The notes under the pieces were generated by a model, which was not told the DNA's origin, made no database searches, and saw nothing but the letters and a program-made list of their open reading frames with translations. 32,940 nt of DNA, from NCBI GenBank assembly GCA_035712145.1, contig DASTBI010000205.1, positions 1 through 32,940 on the forward strand. The letters are read 5' to 3'. Source of the DNA: Candidatus Eisenbacteria bacterium (GTDB lineage Bacteria > Eisenbacteria > RBG-16-71-46). Below, piece by piece: positions 16,688 through 25,312 of the stretch (positions within the stretch are counted from its first letter, which is position 1; the number at the start of each line of letters is the position of its first letter). The translations under genes and the position numbers were made by a program.

Positions 16688-17646
16688 TCCCGCACTCCTT
16701 CGAGCTCGCGGGCCACGTTATAGCGTGCGCGCACCGGGTAGTCTGCGCGCGGCGCATGGATGCGAGCGATCATCTCGCCGAGGAGCCCCATGAGGATGAG
16801 CTGGATCCCGAGCAGCACCAGGCCGGCGCCGAACAACATGAGCGGCCGCACGCGAATCGGATCGCCGGTGAACCACAAGGCCACGAAGAACAGACCGATG
16901 CCGATCCCGACGGTCAGGAACAGGAGCCCGATGCGCCCGAAGAGATGAAGCGGCTTCAACGCGGAGGTCGAGAGGAACGCGGCGGACAAGAGGTCGAGGA
17001 AGCCGTTCACGAACCGCGCCGCCCCGAACTTGCTCTTCCCGAAGCGCCGTGCGCGATGGCGCACCGCCACCTCGCCCACGCGGAATCCGCGCCAGTGCGC
17101 GAGTGCGGGAAGGAAACGGTGGAGCTCCCCGTAGACCTCGATCGACTCCACCACCTCGCGGCGGTAGAGCTTGAAGCCGCAGTTGAAGTCGTGCAGCCGG
17201 ATGCCGGCGGCCATGCCGGTGACCGCGTTGAAGAGCCGTGACGGCAGCGTCTTGGTCGCGGGATCCTGGCGGTTCTGCTTCCAGCCGGACACCAGGTCGA
17301 GCCCGCCCTCGAGCGCCACGACCAGCTTGTGGAGCTCGGCGGGATCGTCCTGGAGATCGGCGTCGAGGGTCAGCACCCAATCCCCGCGCGCCATCCGGAA
17401 ACCGACCGCGAGCGCGGCGGACTTGCCGAAGTTGCGCCGGAACGAGAGCCCGCGCACGCGCGGATCGCGCTCCGCAAGCTCCGCAATCACGTGGTCGGAG
17501 CCGTCGCGCGAGCCGTCGTCGAGGTAGACGATCTCGAAGGAGCGCCCGAGGCCTTCGAGCGCGCGCACCAGCTCGGCATGGAGCTCGCGAAGGCTATCCG
17601 CCTCGTCGTAGACCGGAATCACCGCCGAGACACCGAGGCGGGTCAC
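16684..17646 (-). CDS. Polyprenyl-phosphate glycosyltransferase with C-terminal membrane helices (GtrB/ArnC-like GT2)
   Basis: GT2 enzyme of 320 residues: SAVIPVYDEADS at the N-terminus, DDGSRDGS at 43-50, DADLQDDP at 95-102, then FNCGFKLYRREV and RARRFGKSKFG. Two hydrophobic helices follow in the last ~90 residues (LLFLTVGIGIGLFFVAL and MLFGAGLVLLGIQLILMG), exactly as in GtrB, ArnC and CsbB. These enzymes load a sugar onto polyprenyl phosphate at the membrane. In three-component systems such a donor is used by a membrane transferase like YfhO, and a YfhO-like gene lies further down the operon. The GTG start forms a GTGA overlap with the epimerase stop. Confidence 0.88.
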   Translation of the reverse strand: MTRLGVSAVIPVYDEADSLRELHAELVRALEGLGRSFEIVYLDDGSRDGSDHVIAELAERDPRVRGLSFRRNFGKSAALAVGFRMARGDWVLTLDADLQDDPAELHKLVVALEGGLDLVSGWKQNRQDPATKTLPSRLFNAVTGMAAGIRLHDFNCGFKLYRREVVESIEVYGELHRFLPALAHWRGFRVGEVAVRHRARRFGKSKFGAARFVNGFLDLLSAAFLSTSALKPLHLFGRIGLLFLTVGIGIGLFFVALWFTGDPIRVRPLMLFGAGLVLLGIQLILMGLLGEMIARIHAPRADYPVRARYNVARELEGVRD

Positions 17647-18596
17647 TCGCGCGCCCCGGCATAGAGCGTCCGGGCCCACTCCGCCTCGCGCGGGAGCCCT
17701 TCGCCGATCGTCACTCGGGGCACGGCGCCGAAGTCCTCGCGCAGACGGGTGTTTTCGGCTCGCGTGCGAAGTGGATCGCCGAGCGCCCGCGGCTGGAACG
17801 AGAGCCGCGCTTGAACACCGAGCGCCGTCTCGAGGATGCGGATCGCTTCGAGCACCTCGACCTGCGAGCCCCCGCCGACGTTGTACACACCCTGCGCCTG
17901 CGGACGGCGCCAGGCCAGGACGTTGGCCTCGATCGCATCGTCGACGTAAGTGAAGTCCCGCGATTGACGGCCGTCCCCGAACACCGTGATCTCCTCCCTG
18001 CGGAGCAGCGCGCGGCAGAAGCGGTGGAACGCCATGTCGGGTCGCTGGCGGGGACCATAGACCGTGAAGTAGCGGAGCGCCACTGCCGGAACCCCGAAGC
18101 TCTTCCCGTAGAGCAGGGCGAGGTGCTCGCCCGCGAGCTTGGTCACGCCGTAGGGCGACATGGGGCGCGGCAGCACATCCTCCGGTGTCGGATACTGCTC
18201 GGCCTCGCCGTACACCGACGAGGACGACGCGTAGACGAAGCGCTGGAGCGAGCCGTTCCGGTAGCGCTCGAGCAGCCGCTGCGTGGCGAGCACGTTGTGG
18301 TGCGCGTAGATCGCGAACTCGCGCCCCCACGAGGCGCGGACTCCGGCTTGCGCCGCCTGATGAAACACCACGTCCACGTCCGGCAGCACGTCGAGGTCCG
18401 CGCTGCCGAGATCGAGCTCGAGCATTCGGAAGGCGCGATGATCGCGGGCCGATTCCAGATTGCGGCGCTTGAGCTCGGGGTCGTAGTAATCGGTGAAGCA
18501 GTCCACCCCGGTCACCGTCACGCCCTCGGCGAGCAGGCGGTCCACCAAGTGCGAGCCGATGAATCCGGCCGCCCCGGTCACCAGCGCATGGGACAT
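17643..18596 (-). CDS. NAD-dependent sugar-nucleotide epimerase/dehydratase (extended SDR)
   Basis: Protein of 317 residues with the NAD-binding GAAGFIG at 8-14, the ASSSSVYG catalytic serine segment near 123-130 and the active-site Tyr149-x3-Lys153 (YGVTK). VDCFTDYYDPELKRRNL after the first strands and HQAAQAGVRASW resemble UDP-glucuronate 4-epimerases more than UDP-glucose 4-epimerases. It supplies a modified nucleotide sugar, perhaps UDP-galacturonate, to the neighbouring transferases. An acidic sugar would also suit the AsnB-like amidotransferase in the same operon, but that link is inference. The ATG at 18596 lies seven bases after the DUF2723 gene stop. Confidence 0.87.
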   Translation of the reverse strand: MSHALVTGAAGFIGSHLVDRLLAEGVTVTGVDCFTDYYDPELKRRNLESARDHRAFRMLELDLGSADLDVLPDVDVVFHQAAQAGVRASWGREFAIYAHHNVLATQRLLERYRNGSLQRFVYASSSSVYGEAEQYPTPEDVLPRPMSPYGVTKLAGEHLALLYGKSFGVPAVALRYFTVYGPRQRPDMAFHRFCRALLRREEITVFGDGRQSRDFTYVDDAIEANVLAWRRPQAQGVYNVGGGSQVEVLEAIRILETALGVQARLSFQPRALGDPLRTRAENTRLREDFGAVPRVTIGEGLPREAEWARTLYAGARE

Positions 18597-18603
18597 GGAA
18601 GCG

Positions 18604-21282
18604 TTAGGGTCCGCCCGGAAGCGGCGGCCGCGGGAGCGGGACCGATGAGCCGCCGCGCTGGCCTTCCACCAGCTGACGGGTCTCGTTGTCCTCGGGGTGG
18701 CGCTGGAGCCAGCGCTCGAGATAGGTCAGCGCCTGCTCACGCTGCCCGACGTCGTTCAGCGTCGAGTACGCGGCGAGGTAGGCATAGAAGTTCTCCGGGT
18801 CGAGCTGGATCGCGCGGTCGAGCGCCTTCATCGCGCGGTCGCGCTGCTGATTGAACATGAGCGTGATGCCCAGGTAGTAGTGCGCCTCGGAGCTGTTGGG
18901 CACGCGCGCCGTCAGGCGCTCGAAGAGCCGCACCGCCCCCAGGGTGTCGCGGGCTTGGAGATAGAACCGTCCGAGCGGCACCAGCACGTCCACGTAGCCC
19001 GGGAACATGCGCTCGACGCGCTCCAGCTCCGCGATCGCGCGCGGGAAATCGCCGGCCTTTTCGTACACCAGTGCCAGCTGCATGTGCGCCGCCGCGTAGT
19101 TGCGGGACAGCGTGGCCGCGTTCTCGTCCTTGAACACCGTGCTGTCCCAGGAGCCGTCCTTCCTGAACAATCCGTTGTAGCGGAAGAGCTCGTACATGTT
19201 GTGGCGGGTGAGCGCCACATCCACATCGGGCTGGAGCGTGTCGCCGTTCACGCGATAGACCAGGCCTTCGAGCGAGAAGTACTTGTCGAAGCCCATGTGC
19301 TCGGGAACCGTGACCGCGAAGTAGGGAGGCTTCTTCCAGCTCCCGTCCGGATTGCGGTTCTCCTTCATGATGTGGGCGACCATGTACTGGTTGGTGTAGA
19401 TGACGTTTCCGGAAGCGTCCTGGACCGCGCCCGCGCCGAGCTGGTCGATGGCCTCGTTGCTGAGCGTGATGGGAACCTTGGGCTCCTCGTCGCGCAGCTG
19501 GTAGATGTACCAGTCGGTATTGAGCAGGCTGAGGTTGACCACCCGCACGTCCTTGCGGAAGTTCTCGACCTGCTGGATGTACCAGAGCGGGAAGGTGTCG
19601 TTGTCGCCGTTGGTGAACACGTACGAGTTCGGAGCGAGCGGCGCCAGCATGTTGTAGGCGTAGTCTCGCGCCACCTCGTTGCCGCGACGGTCGTGGGTGT
19701 ACCACAGGTTCCTCATCACCAGGATCGGCTGGACCACCATGAGCGCCGCGGTGGCCGCCAGTGCCGCCCGCTTGGCGTTCTCGACGGCGAAGGAGTCCGA
19801 CACCCAGCGCAGCAGCCACGCCGCGCCGAGGGCCATCCACAGCGCGTAGGCGTGATACCCGCTCTGGAAGAAGTAGTCGCGCTCGCGGACTTCGTGATCG
19901 GTGAAATTGAGGAACGCGATCATGCCCGCCGTGGTGAGCCCGACGAACACGAACGTCACCAGGAAGGATGTTCGTTCTCGTCGGAACTGGTACGCGGCGC
20001 CCGCCACGCCGAGCAGCAACGGCAGCAGGCTCCCCCACACCCGGTCGGTCGGGAACAGCGGCCACTGGCGTGAGAAGTAACGCCAGAATTCCTTGTCGAG
20101 CTGCACCATGAGCGGCGCGCGCCGCTCCAAGGGACTCGAAGGACCGTACTGCTTGCGCTCGAGCAGGTCGCGCATGCGCTCCCAGTTGGAGGGATTGCCT
20201 TCGTTGATCGCGGGGCGCTGGGCCGCGCGGATCGGCAGGTAGAGGTGGGTGGAGTAGCCGATCGCCATGAGCGCCAGCGAGAGCAGGATGATCTTGCCTT
20301 CACGAGTGCGCCGCGACAGCAGGAAGAGCGGCACAAAGACCGCGGCGATCGCGACCACCGCGGTGCCGGTCGAGAAGTCCTTCTCACCGAACGCCACCGA
20401 CATGCAGTAGAGGGAAGCCATCGCGCTCGCGACCGCGACCGGCATCGACAGCTTGCGCTGGCTGGCGTAGACCAGAAACGTCCCGGCCAGCAGCCCAAGC
20501 ACGCCGCCGGCCATGAACTCGAGACCCTTGACGATCAGCAGCAGCGCCATGAATGGCATCGTGAACAGGAGGCCTGCGCGCTTGTCGACCACCCACACCA
20601 GGGCGAGCAACGGCGCTCCCATGATGCCGACGCCGAGGTGGAGGCCGACGCAAAGCCACATCACGTAGACCGCGACCAGGAGCGGCCCGGCGGTCGGCGT
20701 CTGCTCGTGCGCTTCCCACCACTTGAGCCCCAGCCATAGCACCAGGATCTGCGCGAGGCTCATCAACGAGTAGACCTCGGCCTCGATCGAGTTCTCCCAG
20801 AAGGAGTCGGAGAAGGCGAGCAGCAGTGCGCCGGCGAACGCGCCGACGATCGCGATCCACTCGTCGGTCCGGGTGCGCTCCTTGCCCTGAGCGAGCCGGA
20901 TCAGCCTCAAACCGACGAAATAGGTGGCCATCACGGCCAGCGCCGAGGCCAGAGCCGAGAGTCCGTTGACGCGCTGGGCCACGGACGCCCACGGCACGAG
21001 CGTGGCGATGCGGCCGATCAGGACGTAGAAAGGAGTCCCGGGCGGGTGCGGGATGCCGAGGATCTGGGAGACGGCGATGAACTCTCCCGAATCCCAGAAA
21101 GGCACCGTCGGCGTCAGCGTGATGAAGTAGACGATCGCGGCCCACAGGAAGGCCAGGATGCCGGCGGCGAGCCCGATTTGTTTCTCGATCGTCCCGGGGC
21201 GCTGCTGGGGCTCGAGGCTCTTGGGCAGCGTGGAGGCCGGCTCGGGCCGGTCCACAGCCGCCGCGGCGCGCTTGTCGTTCAT
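18604..21282 (-). CDS. DUF2723 membrane O-glycosyltransferase-like protein with C-terminal TPR repeats (TMEM260-like)
   Basis: Protein of 892 residues. After a hydrophilic N-terminus, the first helix (~39-55) is followed by an extracytoplasmic loop with VPFWDSGEF (acidic pair D64/E67) and GIPHPPGTPFYVLIGRI, the hallmark of DUF2723. About a dozen hydrophobic helices follow, then a soluble domain (VFTNGDNDTFPLWYIQQVE) and TPR repeats over roughly 725-875 (DFPRAIAELERVERMFP, RAMKALDRAIQLDPENF), ending in a proline-rich tail. The same order, DUF2723 helices then TPRs, occurs in animal TMEM260, a protein O-mannosyltransferase. A lipid-linked sugar donor and a protein acceptor are therefore plausible here. 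The ATGA overlap with the LPG_synthase_TM-like gene fixes the start. Confidence 0.85.
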   Translation of the reverse strand: MNDKRAAAAVDRPEPASTLPKSLEPQQRPGTIEKQIGLAAGILAFLWAAIVYFITLTPTVPFWDSGEFIAVSQILGIPHPPGTPFYVLIGRIATLVPWASVAQRVNGLSALASALAVMATYFVGLRLIRLAQGKERTRTDEWIAIVGAFAGALLLAFSDSFWENSIEAEVYSLMSLAQILVLWLGLKWWEAHEQTPTAGPLLVAVYVMWLCVGLHLGVGIMGAPLLALVWVVDKRAGLLFTMPFMALLLIVKGLEFMAGGVLGLLAGTFLVYASQRKLSMPVAVASAMASLYCMSVAFGEKDFSTGTAVVAIAAVFVPLFLLSRRTREGKIILLSLALMAIGYSTHLYLPIRAAQRPAINEGNPSNWERMRDLLERKQYGPSSPLERRAPLMVQLDKEFWRYFSRQWPLFPTDRVWGSLLPLLLGVAGAAYQFRRERTSFLVTFVFVGLTTAGMIAFLNFTDHEVRERDYFFQSGYHAYALWMALGAAWLLRWVSDSFAVENAKRAALAATAALMVVQPILVMRNLWYTHDRRGNEVARDYAYNMLAPLAPNSYVFTNGDNDTFPLWYIQQVENFRKDVRVVNLSLLNTDWYIYQLRDEEPKVPITLSNEAIDQLGAGAVQDASGNVIYTNQYMVAHIMKENRNPDGSWKKPPYFAVTVPEHMGFDKYFSLEGLVYRVNGDTLQPDVDVALTRHNMYELFRYNGLFRKDGSWDSTVFKDENAATLSRNYAAAHMQLALVYEKAGDFPRAIAELERVERMFPGYVDVLVPLGRFYLQARDTLGAVRLFERLTARVPNSSEAHYYLGITLMFNQQRDRAMKALDRAIQLDPENFYAYLAAYSTLNDVGQREQALTYLERWLQRHPEDNETRQLVEGQRGGSSVPLPRPPLPGGP

Positions 21283-22265
21283 CCGGCGTTTCTCTCCAGG
21301 CTCCGGGCCGCGGCGCGGCGCTGAGGAATTCGGATCAGGTACGCGAGGCCGCCGAGCAGGCTAACGGCGACCGCCACGAGGTATGTCAGGAACTGCAACG
21401 AGAACGCCCGGGGGCGATCCACGCCGATCAGACCGAAGAGCAGGACGCCGGCTCCTTCGCGTAAGCCCAAGCCGTTGAGTGAAATGGGCAGGGAGACTAT
21501 CACCGCCAGGAGCGGCACGAAAAGCAGGAAGTACTGGAGCGGAATCTGGAGTCCGAGCGCGCGGGAGACCAAGGCGTGGACGCCGATCCGCATGAGCTGC
21601 GTGATCGTCGCCAGAACCAGCATGCGTGCCAGGAACGCGCGGGCGCCACGATAGGCTTCGAGCCTAAGCGCCAACTCCTCGAGGTGCGGGGACAACCGGC
21701 CAAGGCCGATCCTGCCCAGCACGCGCTCGATGGCCTGGAGCAGCCGCGTATGGAAGAGTCCCCACAGGAGGAACACGCTGAGCACGAAGAAGGCAACCAG
21801 GCTCGCGTACGCCATCACCAGATGGAAGTGATCCACCGCCGGCAGCGTGGTGACCAGCGCCAGACCGGCGAGCGCGATGGTCGCGATGAGGCGATCCATG
21901 ATCACCGCCGAGACGGCCGCGCCCGTCGAGGCGCCGTGACGCGACGAATCCGCGATGCGCGCGATGTCGCCGCCGATGTTGGCGGGCAGGAAATTGTTGA
22001 AGAACAGACCGATGTGGTAGTAGGCGCATGCCTTCCACAGCGGAATGCGAATGTCCGCCACCCGCAGCAGCCGCCACCACTGATACGAGCCGAGCAGGTT
22101 GCTGAGCAGCATGACGGCCGCCGCGGCCATGAGCCAGCGCGGGTCGGCCGCGGCCAGCGCATCGGCCACGCGCTCGAGCGGAATACGCCAGAGAAGAATG
22201 GCGATCAAGGCGAAGCTGAACGCCACCTTGAGGGCGATCAGCAGAGCACGCCGCCCGAGCGCCAT
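21279..22265 (-). CDS. LPG_synthase_TM / UPF0104-like integral membrane protein
   Basis: Integral membrane protein of 328 residues with about eight hydrophobic helices. The family markers are YQWWRLLRVADI, GLFFNNFLPANIGGD (typically NxxLPxxxGGD) and LPISLNGLGLREGAGV near the C-terminus. This fold is the flippase half of MprF and occurs alone next to glycosyltransferases in many bacteria and archaea. A role in moving or handling a lipid intermediate is possible, but the substrate is unknown. The start ATG shares one base with the preceding stop (TGATG), and the gene ends in an ATGA overlap with the DUF2723 gene. Confidence 0.85.
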   Translation of the reverse strand: MALGRRALLIALKVAFSFALIAILLWRIPLERVADALAAADPRWLMAAAAVMLLSNLLGSYQWWRLLRVADIRIPLWKACAYYHIGLFFNNFLPANIGGDIARIADSSRHGASTGAAVSAVIMDRLIATIALAGLALVTTLPAVDHFHLVMAYASLVAFFVLSVFLLWGLFHTRLLQAIERVLGRIGLGRLSPHLEELALRLEAYRGARAFLARMLVLATITQLMRIGVHALVSRALGLQIPLQYFLLFVPLLAVIVSLPISLNGLGLREGAGVLLFGLIGVDRPRAFSLQFLTYLVAVAVSLLGGLAYLIRIPQRRAAARSLERNAG

Positions 22266-23386
22266 CAGCGCGCTCCTTCCGGGAGCAGCGCGTCCAGCGA
22301 GCGCGCTCCGCAATCGGGCCACTGGAAGCGCTGGGCCCAGGCGAGACCCGCGCTCGCCAGACGGTCCCGCAGCGCCGCGTTCGTGAGCACCTCCGACAAG
22401 GATTCGGCGAGCGCGCGCCGGTCGCCGTAGGGCACCAGCAGGCCGGTTTCGCCTTTCTTCACGGAGTCGCGCAATCCCGGCGCGTCGGTCGCCACCACCG
22501 CGGTGCCGCACGCTCCGGCCTCGACCACGGTGAGCCCCCAGCCCTCCTTGGGCGAAGGCTGCACCAGCACCCATGCCTCCCGCATCCATCGCACCTTGTC
22601 GGCCGCCTTCACGAAGCCGTGGAACTCCACGGCGTTCGCGATCCCGAGGCGCTGAGCGGTGCGCTCGAGTGACTGGCGAAACGGCCCGTCGCCGAGCACG
22701 ACCAGCCGCGCGCCCGGCACGGCGGCGATCACGTCGGGGAGCGTGCGCAGCACCCAGTCGAGTCCCTTGTAGCGGCGCAGGCGTCCGACGAACACGATCG
22801 TCGGCCGCTCGCTCTTCTTCACCGCCGGCTCCGGGCGATAGAGCCCATGATCCAGGCCGCAGTGAACGACTTCGATCCGATCGGCCGGGATCCCCCGGTG
22901 CACCAGATCGTCACGCGTGCTCTCGGAGATCACCACGAAGCGCCGTCCGCGATAGACCCATGGGATCAGGCTCTCGAGCGCCACCACGTAGATGCCGAGC
23001 AAAGCACCCGCTTCCTGGAGCGCGGTGGCGCCGAACAGGTGAGGAACGATCACCGACGTCGCACTCGTTGTCCACCAGGGGGTGAAGCACGGGACTTTGT
23101 TGATGTCCTCGACGACGAGATCCGGAGGCGGCGACGAGAACTCGCGGCGGAAGACGCCGGGCAGGATGAGGTTGAAGTTCCACCAGTCCCCGCGCCGCAC
23201 GATCCGCATGCCTTCGTATTCCGCCTCGGGCTTGCCGCCCTTGAATCCACTGGCGAGCCAGGTCACCTCGAACCCTCGCCGCACGGCCTCGCGCAGGATC
23301 CACTCGAGGTGGAGCTCCGCGCCTCCCGCCTCGGGATGAGCGGGATCCCGGAAGTTGACGGCCAGCAGCCGTCGGCCCGAGCTCAC
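22265..23386 (-). CDS. GT4-family glycosyltransferase
   Basis: GT-B glycosyltransferase of 373 residues. The N-terminus RRLLAVNFRDPAHPEAGGAELHL has the GG-containing acceptor loop. The C-terminal domain opens IVFVGRLRRYKGLDWVL and contains the full E-x7-E donor motif in KEGWGLTVVEAGACG, followed by VVATDAPGLRD. It should use a nucleotide sugar to extend a lipid-linked glycan on the cytoplasmic face. The GTG start at 23386 gives a GTGA overlap with the methyltransferase stop. The longer frame to 24130 is shadow sequence over that methyltransferase. Confidence 0.9.
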   Translation of the reverse strand: MSSGRRLLAVNFRDPAHPEAGGAELHLEWILREAVRRGFEVTWLASGFKGGKPEAEYEGMRIVRRGDWWNFNLILPGVFRREFSSPPPDLVVEDINKVPCFTPWWTTSATSVIVPHLFGATALQEAGALLGIYVVALESLIPWVYRGRRFVVISESTRDDLVHRGIPADRIEVVHCGLDHGLYRPEPAVKKSERPTIVFVGRLRRYKGLDWVLRTLPDVIAAVPGARLVVLGDGPFRQSLERTAQRLGIANAVEFHGFVKAADKVRWMREAWVLVQPSPKEGWGLTVVEAGACGTAVVATDAPGLRDSVKKGETGLLVPYGDRRALAESLSEVLTNAALRDRLASAGLAWAQRFQWPDCGARSLDALLPEGAR

Positions 23387-24171
23387 GGCCGCTCGGCCAC
23401 CGTGCCGATCACGTGACAGGTCGAGAGCGTCCAGCGCCGGCCGCGCAGCGAGCGCCGGAAGCTCTCCCACCCGCTTGCCCACCATTCGGGACCACGCGGC
23501 TCGAGCGGCAGGCGCACGTTCATGCCGCGGCGCAAGACCTCGCGGGTGACGCGGTACCACAAGCCGGGCACCATCCAGTCGCCGTAGCTGCGGCGGACGC
23601 GCAGCCCGGTGGATGCCAGCAGCCGCTCGAGCTGCCCGACCGTGAACTGCGTCTCCCACCCCGCGAACCATTTCCCGAAGGCGATCAGCACCTTCTTCAT
23701 CACGGTATAGAGGTGCCAGGTCTGCGGCACATCGACCACCAGCCGGCCACCCCGCTTCACCACGCGCGCGTTCTCGACCAGCAGCGGTCGCGGATCGCGG
23801 AAGTGCTCGAGCAGTCCCTGGTGGAAGACGACCTGGAAGCTGCCGTCGCGGAACGGCATGGCGAGCGCGTCGGCCTGCACCAGGTGCACCGTCAAGCCGT
23901 GGCGTCGCGCCAGGCCACGGACCACGTCGAGCGAGGCCGGCGAGTAGTCGAGCACGACCGCGGTCGCTCCGGCGCGCGCCAGCGCCAGGCTGTCCCGTCC
24001 CGATCCGGCGCCGACCTCGAGCACCGCGTGACCGGCGACCGGGCCGTCGGCCAGGATCTCGCGGGCGAGGCGCTCGCCGGTCGAGTACGTCGACTCGATG
24101 TCCCCGACGCCTCGCCAGTAGGACTCCCAATGGTCGAGGGTGGAGGCGCGCGCCAAATCTATTCGCCCCAC
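23383..24171 (-). CDS. Class I SAM-dependent methyltransferase
   Basis: Protein of 262 residues. The N-terminal HWESYWRGVGDIESTYSTGE, the SAM motif VLEVGAGSGRDS at 50-61 and FHQGLLEHFRDP place it in the Methyltransf_11/25 group often found in glycan clusters. The C-terminal part (LPLEPRGPEWWASGWESF) is aromatic-rich and probably forms the acceptor site. The GTG start at 24171 overlaps the phosphoesterase gene by 13 bases. A TTG at 24156, two bases after that stop, is the alternative and would remove five residues. The target, probably a sugar or lipid-linked sugar, is inferred from context. Confidence 0.82.
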   Translation of the reverse strand: MGRIDLARASTLDHWESYWRGVGDIESTYSTGERLAREILADGPVAGHAVLEVGAGSGRDSLALARAGATAVVLDYSPASLDVVRGLARRHGLTVHLVQADALAMPFRDGSFQVVFHQGLLEHFRDPRPLLVENARVVKRGGRLVVDVPQTWHLYTVMKKVLIAFGKWFAGWETQFTVGQLERLLASTGLRVRRSYGDWMVPGLWYRVTREVLRRGMNVRLPLEPRGPEWWASGWESFRRSLRGRRWTLSTCHVIGTVAERP

Positions 24172-24884
24172 TGCAGGCGCTCGGCGAGGAACCGCGGCAA
24201 TCCCGCGTCGATGATTCGCCGCATGGCGCCGGCCACGTCGTAATCGAGGCGCACGTGCTTCACCCAGCGCTCACCGTCCTCGAACAGCGCGTAGCCCGCG
24301 CGCGGGTCGCCGTCGCGCGGCTGGCCGATGCTCGCCACGTTGATCAGGTAGCGGTGGCCCTTCTCCAGCCGGATGTCGGCGTTGCGCGAGTAGCGCACCT
24401 GATGATTGTGGCGGTCGAAGCTCCCCGGATAGTGCGAGTGACCGATGAAGCACACCGACTCGGTGTAAGCGTCCATCTCCGCCTGCGCTTCGACCGGGGA
24501 CAGCACGTAGTGCCAGTCCTCGGGCTCGGCGGGCGAGGCATGAACCAGCAGTGCCTCTCGCCAACGCACCGAGAAGGGCAAGCCCTGCAGATAGGCGAGG
24601 TTCTCGGGCGTGAGCGTCTTCTCGGTCCAAAGCGCGGCCTGGGCGGCGTTGGTGTTGAAGTAGGTGAGCCGCAATCGTCCACAAGCCGCCAGGTCGTGAT
24701 TCCCGGCCACCGCGTGCTCGATCATCGGCCGCAGCCGGTCGATGCATTCGTTGGGCGAGGCGCCGTAGCCCACGAAGTCGCCGAGACACACGATGCTCTC
24801 CGGCCGGTGCTTCGCGATGTCGGCGAGGCAGGCTTCGAGCGCCTCCAGATTGCCGTGGACGTCCGAGACGATGGCGTGAAGCAT
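24159..24884 (-). CDS. Metallophosphoesterase (calcineurin-like, YfcE/MJ0936 type)
   Basis: Protein of 241 residues with the ordered metal-binding motifs of the family: SDVHGN (Asp8, His10), GDFVGYG (Asp36), GNHD (Asn62-His63), HASP and the C-terminal GHSHYP. It is a binuclear-metal phosphoesterase; small family members act on phosphodiesters or phosphomonoesters, and the substrate here is not visible. It bridges nusB and the glycan genes: its ATG shares a base with the nusB stop (TGATG), and its own end overlaps the methyltransferase gene. A role in removing a phosphate from a glycan precursor is only a possibility. Confidence 0.88.
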   Translation of the reverse strand: MLHAIVSDVHGNLEALEACLADIAKHRPESIVCLGDFVGYGASPNECIDRLRPMIEHAVAGNHDLAACGRLRLTYFNTNAAQAALWTEKTLTPENLAYLQGLPFSVRWREALLVHASPAEPEDWHYVLSPVEAQAEMDAYTESVCFIGHSHYPGSFDRHNHQVRYSRNADIRLEKGHRYLINVASIGQPRDGDPRAGYALFEDGERWVKHVRLDYDVAGAMRRIIDAGLPRFLAERLQWGE

Positions 24885-25312
24885 CACAGCTCCTGGGGGC
24901 GAAGGGCGCGCGCCACGCGATCGAGCACGCCGTTCACGAAGCGGCCCGACTCCTCCGATCCGTAGCGCTTGGCGATCTCGATGGCCTCGTTGAGCACGAC
25001 CCGCACCGGCGTGCCGGGCCTGCCGATCAGCTCGGCGATCGAAGCACGCAGCACCGAGCGATCGGTGGCGGCCAGCCGCGACAGCTCCCAGTGCTCGGCG
25101 GCCGACTGCAGCACGTCGTCCACGGTGCCGCGCTGCTGCTCGAGCGTTCGGACCACGTCGTCCACGAGCTGGGACTGGTCCTCGCTCAGATGGAATCCCT
25201 CCTTGATTCGCGACCATGTCTCGGCGAACGACTCGCTCATCAGATCGGCCTGGAACGCGACCTGGAACGCGGCTTCGCGCGCCCGTCTCCGCCCTTCCAG
25301 CGAGGTGTTCAT
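24884..25312 (-). CDS. nusB: Transcription antitermination factor NusB
   Basis: Small helical protein of 142 residues beginning RRRAREAAFQVAFQAD, with the conserved LAATDRSVLRASIAELI and VLNEAIEIAKRYGSEESGRFVNGVLD blocks of NusB. NusB with NusE (S10) binds boxA in rRNA leaders and prevents early termination. Its place directly after ribH is common in bacteria. The start overlaps the ribH stop (ATGA), and the end overlaps the phosphoesterase start (TGATG), so it is tied translationally to both the riboflavin and the glycan genes. Confidence 0.95.
   Translation of the reverse strand: MNTSLEGRRRAREAAFQVAFQADLMSESFAETWSRIKEGFHLSEDQSQLVDDVVRTLEQQRGTVDDVLQSAAEHWELSRLAATDRSVLRASIAELIGRPGTPVRVVLNEAIEIAKRYGSEESGRFVNGVLDRVARALRPQEL

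Noticed and set aside
18597-18603. Possible operon boundary between the DUF2723 gene and the epimerase
   Set aside because: The gap is only seven bases and contains no promoter or terminator signal.
18697-20073. Plus-strand open frame of 458 codons opposite the DUF2723 gene
   Set aside because: Low-complexity Val/His/Glu/Arg composition without motifs; shadow of the DUF2723-TPR coding sequence.
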